A stretch of DNA of 64,000 bases from AP-15 sp963750195 (GTDB lineage Bacteria > Pseudomonadota > Alphaproteobacteria > ATCC43930 > CGMCC-115725): contig CAVVPS010000005.1 of the NCBI GenBank assembly GCA_963750195.1, positions 248,001-312,000 of the forward strand, given 5' to 3'. Position numbers and translations under genes: made by a program. Positions 15,833 through 24,888 of this stretch are shown in pieces. Positions within the stretch are counted from its first letter, which is position 1. Each line of letters starts with the position of its first letter. The notes under the pieces were generated by a model. The model saw only the letters and a program-made list of their open reading frames with translations. It was not told where the DNA came from and ran no database searches.

Positions 15833-17743
15833 ATGCGGTGTTTGCTGCTCCTGGCGACCGCGGTAGCGCTCCTATCGGGGGCTGCGGCCGCCGCCGTCGC
15901 GTACAGGCCTCTCTGCGGGGGGTCGAACCCGACCTGCACCTATGCCTATTCTACGGAGAGGCAGATGGTCGCCGGTGCGACCACGGGGATAGCCGTTTAC
16001 CGCTCGGTTGATGGGGCGACGCAGAGCATCGGCTTCACCAGGAACGGGCAAACGGACACGGCGGCGGTCCAAGCCTTCTGCAACGCAGCGGTTTCGGGCG
16101 TGATATCGCGGAATTGCTTTCTGTCGACGGTCTTCGACCAAGCCTACGAGGCAGTTCACGGCAGGACGGGCGGTTGCGACATGACCAACGCAACACCCTC
16201 TGCCATGCCGACCTACCTCACCTGGCCCGCTCACAGCAACCTGCCGCAGTTCCAGAAGGGCGGGCCAGGCACCGGTACGAACTTCTACCTGGACAAAACG
16301 GGGTGCACCGCGCTCACCGGTGGCGCTCAATCCCTGTTCTATTCGGGCAGCAATCTTTATTGGAGTGAGGCCGGCGGACAGGCCGGCCTCAATGAGAATA
16401 CTCCGGCTCCGCACCCTTTCGGATCGATGTTCTCGGCCTATGTTGGGTTCGGGGTTAAATACGGTGCTTGTGTGGTTACAAGGTATTGCGGCGGTTTTGA
16501 CACCGAAGGCGAGGGACCCCAGGGCTCTTTCACTCCGACCTCGAATGGCGATCTGATCCAGGTACTCGCTACCGCCGGGGGAAGAGGTCCGAATAATGCC
16601 TGGGCGAACAACGCGCAGATTATAACCAATGGTGTCGTTGCCCTTCCACTCGTCACGCAAGGCCGGATGACGTGGGGGGCTACCGGTGACCACGCATACA
16701 AAGGACCCGCTATAAATAGATCTGAAGCATTTTATACGTCGAACTTGAATTCCCGCCAAGCGGCAGCCCTCTACGCCAACGAGGCGGCGTTCCAAGCGAC
16801 ATTAACGCTAGGTTATCAGGGGCCGGGCGATTTGTTCGGAGAGTACGGTACTATGCCGAAATTGACCAAGGGGCATATTGGTCAGATGCAGTACCTGGCC
16901 GCCGCCTACACTCTGCGCAAACCCTATGCCGGTTACATGGGACCATTGCTCAACGCCTGTCAGGGGCAGGGTCCCAATTCGCCGTGCGAGGACATCGGTC
17001 TGAGCGGAAACGATATCGATACGACGACCTTGTCGGCTTTCTGCGGACCTGTCAGCGGCCTCAACAACTGCGCCGTGCAGAAATGGTACAACAGCGCGCT
17101 CAACCAAGACGTCTCGGTCGCCGGCGGCAACCCGGCGCTCGACTTCACCGCGGTTTCGACCTCGGCGCGACCGGCGATCGCTTTCTCCGGCTGCGGGACT
17201 TCCAAGATCACGGTCTGCATCGTCACCAGCCCGACTCACTACTTCACCGGCGGCGGCGCGATCAGCCTGTACACCGGCATCAATGGTTACACGCTCTCGG
17301 CGGTGGCGCAGCGTACCGGCTCGTTTACTACGCCAAGCGGCATCATTACCTCGGCCACCGGCACGGGTCCTGAGACCTTCTTGGGCTTCGGCAACACCGC
17401 CGATACTTGCTTGGGCGCGATGCGCAACGGCGGCGGCGGCCCGACCCTATCGACCGGCTGCGCCGACAACACCATCCACAGCATGACTCTGGACGGCGCC
17501 ACGACACCCTCGATCGTGCTCTATTCGGACGGCAACGCCAGCGCCCCGACCACGACGAGGCTGGGGTTCAGTGCCGTTGGGATGGGGATCGGCGCGACTT
17601 CCACCGGCGCAGATTCGTGCGCCTGCCAGATCAGCGAAGTGCTGATGTTCGGCGACCGCGCCAATCACAGTTTCGCCACAGCACTCGGCGCCGCCAATGT
17701 CGCCCTGCTGCGCGCTAACCAGCAGGCCGAATTTGGGTTCTGA
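15833..17743 (+). CDS. Large secreted protein, GH54-like (arabinofuranosidase B catalytic) fold
   Basis: A 636-residue exported protein with a Sec signal peptide (LLLLATAVALLSGAAAAAVA). Residues of about 30-105 (PTCTYAYSTERQMVAGATTG, IAVYRSVDGATQSIGF, AAVQAFCNAAVSGVISRNCF, TVFDQAYEAVHG) follow the pattern of the alpha-L-arabinofuranosidase B catalytic domain. Many cysteines suggest disulfides in the periplasm or outside. The C-terminal 250 residues look like a beta-sandwich (LamG/concanavalin-like). It may act on plant polysaccharides. The similarity is weak and recalled from family features, so a lectin-type or phage-derived adhesin remains possible. It stands alone between two motif copies. 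Confidence 0.55.
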   Translation: MRCLLLLATAVALLSGAAAAAVAYRPLCGGSNPTCTYAYSTERQMVAGATTGIAVYRSVDGATQSIGFTRNGQTDTAAVQAFCNAAVSGVISRNCFLSTVFDQAYEAVHGRTGGCDMTNATPSAMPTYLTWPAHSNLPQFQKGGPGTGTNFYLDKTGCTALTGGAQSLFYSGSNLYWSEAGGQAGLNENTPAPHPFGSMFSAYVGFGVKYGACVVTRYCGGFDTEGEGPQGSFTPTSNGDLIQVLATAGGRGPNNAWANNAQIITNGVVALPLVTQGRMTWGATGDHAYKGPAINRSEAFYTSNLNSRQAAALYANEAAFQATLTLGYQGPGDLFGEYGTMPKLTKGHIGQMQYLAAAYTLRKPYAGYMGPLLNACQGQGPNSPCEDIGLSGNDIDTTTLSAFCGPVSGLNNCAVQKWYNSALNQDVSVAGGNPALDFTAVSTSARPAIAFSGCGTSKITVCIVTSPTHYFTGGGAISLYTGINGYTLSAVAQRTGSFTTPSGIITSATGTGPETFLGFGNTADTCLGAMRNGGGGPTLSTGCADNTIHSMTLDGATTPSIVLYSDGNASAPTTTRLGFSAVGMGIGATSTGADSCACQISEVLMFGDRANHSFATALGAANVALLRANQQAEFGF

Positions 17744-17879
17744 AGGATGAAACGGGCGTAAAGAGCACCCTCGGAGCTGTGCCGCCGATGCGCCTGGCGG
17801 CATCGCCATGCTCATGCCAAAAAATGGCTGCACCATCCAATCGATCACTGACCCTGAGCATGCTGAAAGCGGCACTCGG

Positions 17880-18335
17880 CTATGGGCGAATGTAGCTCCA
17901 GCCCTGCTCCTCAAGCTGCGTCAAACGCACGATGCCCGCGGGCACGACCGTAGCCTCGGGAATGATCTTGATGGGATGGCCCTCGCGCTTCTCCATAGCC
18001 ATCTGCGTGTTGTGGCAGGCGGAAAAGCGGACATCGCCGCCAATGTTCGACGCCTTCAGGGCCTTGATGTGGTCCTTCACCGGAGAGGTATCTTCCCGCA
18101 GCATGTTGAGGCCCGGCCCATAGGCGACGATTTCCACCTCGATGCTCTCGCCCTTGCCGCTGTAGTACTTGATCGCGTTCTCGGTGTTGTTGAGCGCGAG
18201 GTTCATCCGCTCCGGATCGTTCTGGCTGACCTGAATCACGATGCGATGGCTCGCCGCCTTCTCGGCTGCAAGCCCCGATGAGCCAATCAGCGCCAACGCG
18301 ACAGCGACGAGACCGCTACGGAAAATCGCTTTCAT
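17880..18335 (-). CDS. Exported DsrE/DsrF-like protein
   Basis: A 151-residue protein with a signal peptide (LVAVALALIGSSGLAAEKA) and a DsrE-like alpha/beta domain: HRIVIQVSQNDPERMNLALN, IEVEIVAYGPGLNMLRED, HIKALKASNIGGDVRFSACH and EATVVPAGIVRLTQLEEQGW. One cysteine (FSACHNT) sits where DsrE relatives place a reactive cysteine. Periplasmic members occur near sulfur-oxidation and cytochrome genes; none are adjacent here. It is likely to bind sulfane sulfur or a related ligand, but the role is unproven. The ATG at 18335 gives a complete signal peptide. Confidence 0.8.
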   Translation of the reverse strand: MKAIFRSGLVAVALALIGSSGLAAEKAASHRIVIQVSQNDPERMNLALNNTENAIKYYSGKGESIEVEIVAYGPGLNMLREDTSPVKDHIKALKASNIGGDVRFSACHNTQMAMEKREGHPIKIIPEATVVPAGIVRLTQLEEQGWSYIRP

Positions 18336-18522
18336 TTTTATTCGCTCCTCCGCTTAGGCAGGGTGATCCGACAACAGCGCGGCAATCCGCCACGCTCCCG
18401 CCAACATGTCGCTTTATGATAACCGCAAATTGCGTGGGGTTACGGATGTTCGTTGCCTTTTTCGGACGCGTCCTGCTCGGCTGGTTCGGGGATTCCGGCT
18501 TCGCAGGGTGCCGATTACATGG

Positions 18523-18547
18523 TTTCCCGTAATCCCCGGTTATGCGG
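18523..18547 (+). repeat. TTATGCG motif, copy C
   Basis: TTTCCCGTAATCCCCGG followed by TTATGCGG is the best-preserved copy together with A. It lies in the 400-bp gap downstream of the promoter side of the DsrE-like gene and marks the right end of the accessory island. Confidence 0.5.
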
Positions 18548-18551
18548 AATT

Positions 18552-18712
18552 AATTCCCGGTTCGCCCGCGAAAATTCCCGGTTCGTTGCCTACGGGAATC
18601 TCTTCACAACCGATTGATTTAGCTGATATATCCTTGCGAGGATCGGCGGCTTCGAGGGCGAATCCAAGAAATTCCCGGCTAAATTCCCGATTGTTTCGGT
18701 TCTACGGGAATT
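18552..18712. repeat. Cluster of AATTCCCGG repeats at the island's right end
   Basis: AATTCCCGG occurs at 18552-18560, 18573-18581 and 18670-18678, with a shorter copy (AATTCCCG) at 18682 and an inverted copy (CGGGAATT) at 18705-18712. This is far too many for chance in 160 bp. The cluster begins five bases after motif copy C and ends 30 bp before the next chromosomal gene. It may be the end structure or attachment region of a mobile element. Confidence 0.55.
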
Positions 18713-18742
18713 TTGCTCGACCGAGGCCTTCGCGCCGGTGAG

Positions 18743-19964
18743 CTAGCGCAAACGGGGGCCGGGATCCATCCCCAGATACACCCGGCCGCCGATCGGATAC
18801 CACTCGGGCGCGATCGTGACCGTCTGGCCGACGACGTGCAGGTCGCGCCAGCATTCGGCGAGGCGGCTCGCGCGCTTGAACGAGGTGCTGCCGCCGTGCC
18901 GGTACACCAGATCCATCGCCTCGCGCGCGCTGTCCCCGGCGTAGATCGACGCGAGCCGGCAGCGGGCCCGCTGCTCGAGAGTGGTGTCCTTGCCGGCGGC
19001 GACGGTCGCCCACAGCTCGGCGATCTGCGCGCTGCGGTAGGCGCGCCCGGCGTTCAGGATCGCATCGGCCCGTCCGATGGCGTCCTGGACCTGGGGGTTT
19101 TCGCACAGCATGCCGGTCCGGCCGCGCGGCGTTTTCTCGACCGCCAGCTCGATCAGCGCGTCGATCCCGGCCCGCGCGATGCCGGTGATCACCGCGCTGT
19201 GGTGCGGCCCGACCCAGCACTGGACCGGCAAGGCGTAGGTGATCCCCGGCCAGCGTTCCCACTGGTTGTCGAGCGGGATGCCGACTTGCGGCATTGTCCG
19301 CCGCTCGGGCAGGAAGACATTCTCGACCGTCCAGTCGAAGCTGCCGGTGCCGCGCAGTCCGGCGACGTCCCAGCTCCCCGGCACGATTTCCGCTTCCGTT
19401 CGTGGAAATACCCCGCGCCAATAGAGCGAGCCGCCATCCGGGCGGCGGCGCGGCTGGCCGTCGTCAAGAATTTGAAAGCTGCCCAGCATCCAGGCGCTCT
19501 CCTGGCAGCCGCTGCCGAATTGCCAGCGCCCGCTGACGCGGTAGCCGCCCGCGACCGGCACCGCCTGCCCGCCCCCCGGCACCGCGGTGCCGGCGATGAT
19601 CGTGTCGGCGCCGCGCGCATAAATCTCATGCACGCCGTCGTCCGGCAGCCCGAGCGTCACGAGTTGACCGATGCTGTTGTTGGCGAGGTTCCAGCCCACC
19701 GAGCCGGCGCCCTCGGCCAAAAGCTCGACGACGCGCAGATAGGTCAGCGGGTCGACCTGGAGGCCGCCCAGCGCCCGCGGGATCACCATGCTTGTAGAAC
19801 CCGGCGGCGCGCAATTGCTCGACCAAGGCTTGCGGCAGGCGCTGCTCGCGCTCGATCTCGTCGTGGTAGTCGCGGAGCGCCGGCTGCAGCGCGGCTGCCG
19901 CCTGCACCAGGGGTTGCGCGTCGATATCTGCCGGCAAGCGCGTCTCTTCGGCCATCGTGTCCAT
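18743..19964 (-). CDS. Acyl-CoA dehydrogenase-fold flavoprotein, one frameshift
   Basis: About 406 residues after one correction. The N-terminus (EETRLPADIDAQPLVQAA, EQRLPQALVEQLRAAGFY) starts at ATG 19964 behind AGAGGAGCTG. One extra base near 19790 shifts the frame into MVIPRALGGLQVDPLTYLRV. Then come VAGGYRVSGRWQFGSGCQES, EIVPGSWDVAGLRGTGSFDW and a C-terminal helical bundle. The motif order matches the HpaC/DszC/HsaA-type flavin-dependent hydroxylase group of the acyl-CoA dehydrogenase superfamily rather than true dehydrogenases, so it probably hydroxylates or desulfurises a small molecule with reduced flavin. It is the last gene of a three-gene minus-strand operon. Confidence 0.8.
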
Positions 19965-20041
19965 CAGCTCCTCTTGCGCCGTTGCGGTCGCCAAGCCCGG
20001 GCGAACTGTGCCGCCGTGGGCCGGTGTGTTCGGTGTTATCG

Positions 20042-22083
20042 TCAAGCGCGGCTCACCTCGACCGGGGTATCGTTGAAGCAGGCGCCTTCGGCGAGATCGG
20101 CGCGGAGATCGGCGGAGACCAGAGCCGAGATGGTTTGCCCGGTACGGCTCGTCTCGAGCCACGCGCCCTTCTCGCTGGCCACCACCCCCGGCGGCACCTT
20201 GTCGGTCACCTCGAGCGGCAGGATGACCTCACCGCGATCGTTCCACACCCGCACCTCTATGCCATGCTCGAGGCTACGCTGCACAGCATCCTCGGGGTTC
20301 ATCAGCAGCGGCGGCGCACGGCGCGAGCCGGCAAGATCGCCGAGGGTCGAGGAGATGCGCTTGTCGGAAGCCGGCGAAATCAGCATCAGCGGATGCGAGG
20401 CTTGCCGCTCGCGCCAGCCCGGCAGCAGGGCCGCGGCGCCCCAGCGCCCGGCCAAAGTCTCGGATTTGAGTTCGATCTTGCCCGAAGGCGTCGCCGGAAA
20501 GACGTTGTCGTAGAGGACCAGCGGCTTACCATCGGGGCCCGTCATCAGCAACGCTTTCTTGGTCGAGATCCGGCTGGGTCGGATGCCGGCCAGCCGGGGA
20601 TCGGCCATGTCGACCGCATCGTCCATCAGCTCGGCGTCGGTGGCAGTGAAGCACGGCTCGGCAAAGCCAAAGCGCGCGGCAAGGCGTCGGAAGATTTCGG
20701 TGTTCGGCAGGGACTTCGCCCAATGGGCGGGATCACCGCCTCGGCCCGCTGCAGCCAATGATGCCCATAAGACGGATACAGGTCGGCGCACTCGAAGTGG
20801 GTCGCGGCCGGGAGTACCACGTCGCAATGGGTCATGCTTTCGGTCATCGTCAAATCGATGCCGACCGCGAATAAATCTTCGCGGGCGAGGCCGCGGCGCA
20901 TCCGGTTTTGGTCGGGATGCACGACGATCGGATTGTGGTTGTAGATGAACAGCGCGCGCAATGGCGGGTCGATGTCGTCCTCGACCAGATGCCGGCCGAT
21001 ATCGTTGATATTGAGCGTGCGGGTGCCTGCGGGCGCGAGATCCGGCCGCTGCAATTTGGCCGGGGTCTTGGGGAAGGCATTGCTCGCTCCGAGAACAATG
21101 CCGCTGCCTCTGCCGAGCTTGCCGAGCAGTGCCGGCAAAGCGATCGCGGCCCTGATTCCGCTGCCGCCATTACGGCCGCGTTCGAGCCCGTTGCCGGGCG
21201 TCAGGACCAGCGGTTCGGCCTCGGTCAGCCAATGGGCGAAGGTCAGGATCTGGTTCTCCCGCAGCCCGCATGCCGCCGCCGCCCGAGCCGCCGGCCAGTC
21301 GCGCGCCAGCGTCATAAACTCCTCGAAGCCGAGCACGTTCGCGCTGATAAAGGCTTTGTCCAACGCGCCGAGCCGTTCGAGCTCGGCGGCGACGGACCAG
21401 GCGAGCAATATGTCGGTGCCGGGCAGCAATTGCAGATGCAGATCGGCCTGCTCGGCGGTCTTGGTGCGCAGCGGGTCGACGACCACCAGCCTGCCGCCCT
21501 TGCGCCTTGCGTGGCTGATGCTCCGGACGAGGTGCAGATTGGCGACGGTTGCGTTGTTGCCCCAGACGACGTTGAGCTTCGCGTCCTGGGCAAATTCCGG
21601 TGGGCATCCGGGCACCGCGCCGTAAGTCCCCGCCCACGCCTCGCTGCGCACGCCGCCGCACAGGGCCCGCCGATAGAGCTGGGTGGCGCCCAGTCGATTG
21701 AAGAAACGCAACGACATGCTATCGCCGGCGAGCAAGCCGTGCGGACCGGCATAGTTCAGCGGCATCACTGCTTGCGGTCCCCACCGCCCGATTAGGTCGC
21801 CGACCCGCCGATGGATCTCGTCCAGGGCCGCGTCCCATGAGATGCGTGCGAACTCCCCCGAACCCTTCGGCCCGATGCGGCGCAATGGGTACAGCAGCCG
21901 TTGAGGCCCGTGCACGAAATCTTCGGTGTAGCGGGCGACCTTGTTGCAGATGACGCCGGCCGTGTAAGGCACCGCTTTTGAGCCGCGCACGCTGACGATA
22001 CGACCATCATCGACGCCGACAGTCAGGCTGCAGGTGTCAGGGCAGTCGAAGGTGCAGACGCTGTCAATTTCCGCGATAGCCAT
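20042..22083 (-). CDS. Molybdopterin oxidoreductase with N-terminal [4Fe-4S], one frameshift
   Basis: About 680 residues. The N-terminus VCTFDCPDTCSLTVGVDDGR plus GVICNK supplies the four cysteines of the [4Fe-4S] site. The middle holds DAALDEIHRRVGDLIGRWG, LNVVWGNNATVANLHLVRSI and VVVDPLRTKTAEQADLHLQL for the bis-MGD cofactor. The frame breaks near 20725, after RAEAVIPPIG, and the C-terminal MGD-binding domain follows (PLMLISPASDKRISSTLGDL, LVLYDNVFP). It belongs to the DMSO-reductase family of soluble or periplasmic oxidoreductases. No Tat signal was seen, so it is cytoplasmic. It is 30 nt downstream of the hydroxyacid dehydrogenase. The substrate is unknown. Confidence 0.85.
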
Positions 22084-22113
22084 AGGAATTTCCTTCCAAA
22101 GTCCGGCTGGCGT

Positions 22114-23173
22114 CTAATAGCCCCGTTCCCAATCGATCACATTGCGCAGCGGCCGGCCGTCAATGTACGCGCGCAGATTGTCGCAGAAGAGGTCGATGGC
22201 CCCATGCCGGTTCTCGTCACTGGCGCCGGAGACATGCGGCGTGATCAGCACCCTGGGGTCGGACCACAGCCGAGCCGGCGGCGGATGCTCGAACTCGCCG
22301 ACATAGACGTCCATTGCCGCGCCGCGCAAGTGATCTCGCTGCAATGCGTCGGCGAGCGCGTCCTCGTCGACGATCTCGCCCCGGGCGAGGTTGACGAGCA
22401 CGCTGTCCGTTTTCATCGCGGCAAAGCGGTCGTTTTCGAAGAGACGGGTCGTTTCCGGCGTCCAGTGGCAGCAGATCACGACGAAATCGCTGACCGGCAG
22501 GAACCGGTCGAGGTCCTGGGGACCACCTAGCTCGCTGAACCCCGCCGGCAGGGGTTCGTCCGGTTGCGGCTGGCGGCGGGTGCCGACGACCCGCAGGCCC
22601 AGTGCGGCGCAGAGCCTGCCGACATCCCGTCCGATGCCACCGGCGCCGACGACGCATGCCGTCTTGCCGTCCAACAGCAGCGGCCGATAGGCGCGCGGGG
22701 TGAACGCACCCGCATCACGATCAATGGCGACGCGGTGCAGGCCCTTGGCGAAGTATAGAATACTGCCCACCGCGTATTCCGCCATCGCCAAGGTACTGCC
22801 GACGCCGCGCGAGGTCGTCACCGCCACGTCGCTGCCCCACAGATCGCCTCTGAGCAAATTGCTGGCGCCGGCGGGCCGCTGATGAAACCACTTCAACCGC
22901 GGCGCCCGGACGCGCAGATCGAGCGGAAAAGGAAAGCCGCCAAGAATTATTTCCGCTTCGGCGAGCAGGCGGTCTCGCTCGTCCCGGCTTCCGGAACCTG
23001 TCGAACCGGGCCGCAGATAGCGCGCGGAGGTGTAGGCCGGCCACGTCTCGCGAATTTCGCCGTCGAACCAGCCGCCGGCGTCGGTCAATTGGATCGCCGA
23101 AATCGACCGCCTCGATCTTCGCCCGGTCAGCGGCGCCGATGGCCTGAATATTCAAAACGGCGACCCTTTGCAT
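22114..23173 (-). CDS. D-2-hydroxyacid dehydrogenase, one frameshift
   Basis: About 352 residues starting at ATG 23173 (MQRVAVLNIQAIGAADRAKI). One extra base near 23083 shifts the frame into DAGGWFDGEIRETWP. The NAD-binding motif is VVGAGGIGRDVGRLCAALGL. The catalytic Arg, Glu and His positions lie in LVNLARGEIVDEDALADAL and PRVLITPHVSGASDEN. The family reduces 2-ketoacids or oxidises D-2-hydroxyacids (phosphoglycerate, glyoxylate, lactate types). As the first gene of the operon with the molybdoenzyme and the flavoprotein, it probably acts on an intermediate of the same catabolic route. Confidence 0.85.
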
Positions 23174-23474
23174 TAACGCTTTCCCAAACCATTCGTCGAA
23201 GAAGGGCAAACCATAGTGCCTTGCCGCCTAGTTTGCTATCCACAGCCCGTCAAACGATAGAAGGAATGGGCGACAGCCGCAGCGGGCAGCGGTGTGGTCA
23301 CCCGTGCCAGCGCGATTGAGGCAAGCAGTTCTACAACGCCTGCCTCGGACGCCTTCGGAGGATCGCGGGGTCGCGGCCAGGCGGTTGTTGCAGCGTGGGA
23401 CTGCCGCCTATACAAACCCAGAATTCAGTCTCGGTTCAGATGACCCGGCTCATCCGCCGAAGGGGAGTGACCTG
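23174..23474. other. Divergent intergenic region between two operons
   Basis: This 301-bp gap must hold the promoters of the minus-strand hydroxyacid dehydrogenase operon and the plus-strand ABC importer. No clear inverted repeat or terminator was seen. The final bases (AAGGGGAGTGACCTG) provide a good ribosome binding site for the binding protein at 23475. Confidence 0.5.
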
Positions 23475-24755
23475 ATGAACGGCACATCGCGCCGCGAATT
23501 TCTGAAGATTGCAGGGCTTGGCACCATGGGTGCGGCAATCGGGGCGCGGTCCGCCGCAGCCCAGCAGAAATCGATCACGCTGCTGCACGAGAGCTCGTTC
23601 ATCAAGCCGTTCGACGAATACATGCAGAAGACCTTGGCCCCGGCCTATGAAAAGGAAACCGGCATCAAGATCGATTATCAGCTGATCAGCGTCGGCAGCA
23701 TCCCGACGCGGGTCAGCGCGATTGCCGAGACTGGCTCGGGTGCCGACATCACGATGAACATCTCGCTGATGCCGTTCCTGTTCAGCGAGAAATACGCCGA
23801 CGTCACCGACATCGCCGAGGAGATGGGCAAACAACAGGGCGGATGGTATCCCGCCGGCAAGGAAATGGCCGTCGTCGACGGTAAATGGAAGGCGATCCCG
23901 TTCTGCTCGATCGGCCAACTGATGAACTGGCGCAGCGACTGGTTTGCCGAGGTCGGGGTCAAGGAATTCCCCGGCACCTGGGACGAGCTCTACGAAGCCG
24001 GCGTAAAGCTGAAAAAGAACGGGCATCCATTCGGCTTTGAATTGGGCCACGGCTTTGGCGACAACCACGGCTGGCTCTATCCGCTGCTGTGGTCCTATGG
24101 CGGCCACGAGGTGTCCGAAGACGGCAAGACCGTGACGATCGATTCCGACGAGACCGCCCGCGCGGTCGATTTCGCGCGGAAATTCTTCAAGGACACAATG
24201 TTCGAGGACGTTCTTGGCTGGGTCGACGTCAGCAACAACAAGGCTTGGATGGCCGAGCAGATTTCCTGCACCAACAATGCCGAGAGCATTCTGTTCGTTG
24301 CCAAGCGCGATTTCCCCGACATCGGCAAAGTCACCCAACAATCGTTGAACCCGGCCGGGGCCAAGGGCCGGTTCCACTTGCTGGGCGCGGTCAGCCACTC
24401 GATCTTCAATTTCTCGCCGATGAAGCCGGAGGCGCACGATTTTCTTCGCTGGCTGTCGGCGCCAAAGCAATTAGGGGCGTGGTACGCCTCGGCGGTCAGC
24501 TATTATCAGCCGCTATTGCACGGCTATGACAACGCTCCGATGTGGCAGGTCGAGCCGCGCAACCTCCCTTATCGCGACGCGCTCGCCAGCAGCCACCTGT
24601 TCGGCTGGCCGGCGCCGCCGGACCGACGGCTGGCCGAGAGCGTCGCCAAATACGTCGTCGTCGACATGTTCGCGAAGGCCTGCTCCGGCAGCTCGACCAA
24701 GGACGTCATCAAGAACGCCGAGGCGCAGCTCAAGGAGATCTACAAAGTGGCGTAG
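23475..24755 (+). CDS. ABC importer solute-binding protein, sugar (family 1) type, Tat signal
   Basis: A 426-residue intact protein. The N-terminus SRREFLKIAGLGTMGAAIGA is a Tat signal ending near ARSAAAQQ. The mature part is a cluster-B binding protein: FIKPFDEYMQKTLAPAYEKE, VPVKEFPGTWDEL-type loop (VGVKEFPGTWDELYEAGVKL), and AWMAEQISCTNNAESILFVA. Family members capture sugars, polyols or similar polar compounds in the periplasm. It is followed by two permease genes in the usual order, with a 133-nt gap. Confidence 0.88.
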   Translation: MNGTSRREFLKIAGLGTMGAAIGARSAAAQQKSITLLHESSFIKPFDEYMQKTLAPAYEKETGIKIDYQLISVGSIPTRVSAIAETGSGADITMNISLMPFLFSEKYADVTDIAEEMGKQQGGWYPAGKEMAVVDGKWKAIPFCSIGQLMNWRSDWFAEVGVKEFPGTWDELYEAGVKLKKNGHPFGFELGHGFGDNHGWLYPLLWSYGGHEVSEDGKTVTIDSDETARAVDFARKFFKDTMFEDVLGWVDVSNNKAWMAEQISCTNNAESILFVAKRDFPDIGKVTQQSLNPAGAKGRFHLLGAVSHSIFNFSPMKPEAHDFLRWLSAPKQLGAWYASAVSYYQPLLHGYDNAPMWQVEPRNLPYRDALASSHLFGWPAPPDRRLAESVAKYVVVDMFAKACSGSSTKDVIKNAEAQLKEIYKVA

Positions 24756-24888
24756 CCGGGCGACGCCGGTGCACATTGCACGCGGTCGCCGCGCGGGCAC
24801 GAGTTTTGCGCGCGCTCCGGCGTGACCGTGCCGCGGCAAGCTCTCGGCCGGGGGCGATGAGGAGTTCGTTCGGGATGGTGCGCTAACG

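Noticed and set aside
12004..18547. A classical integron with attC sites.
   Set aside because: The motif copies are short, lack the paired R and L boxes and GTTRRRY core of attC, and no integron integrase is present. Only a cassette-like arrangement is claimed.
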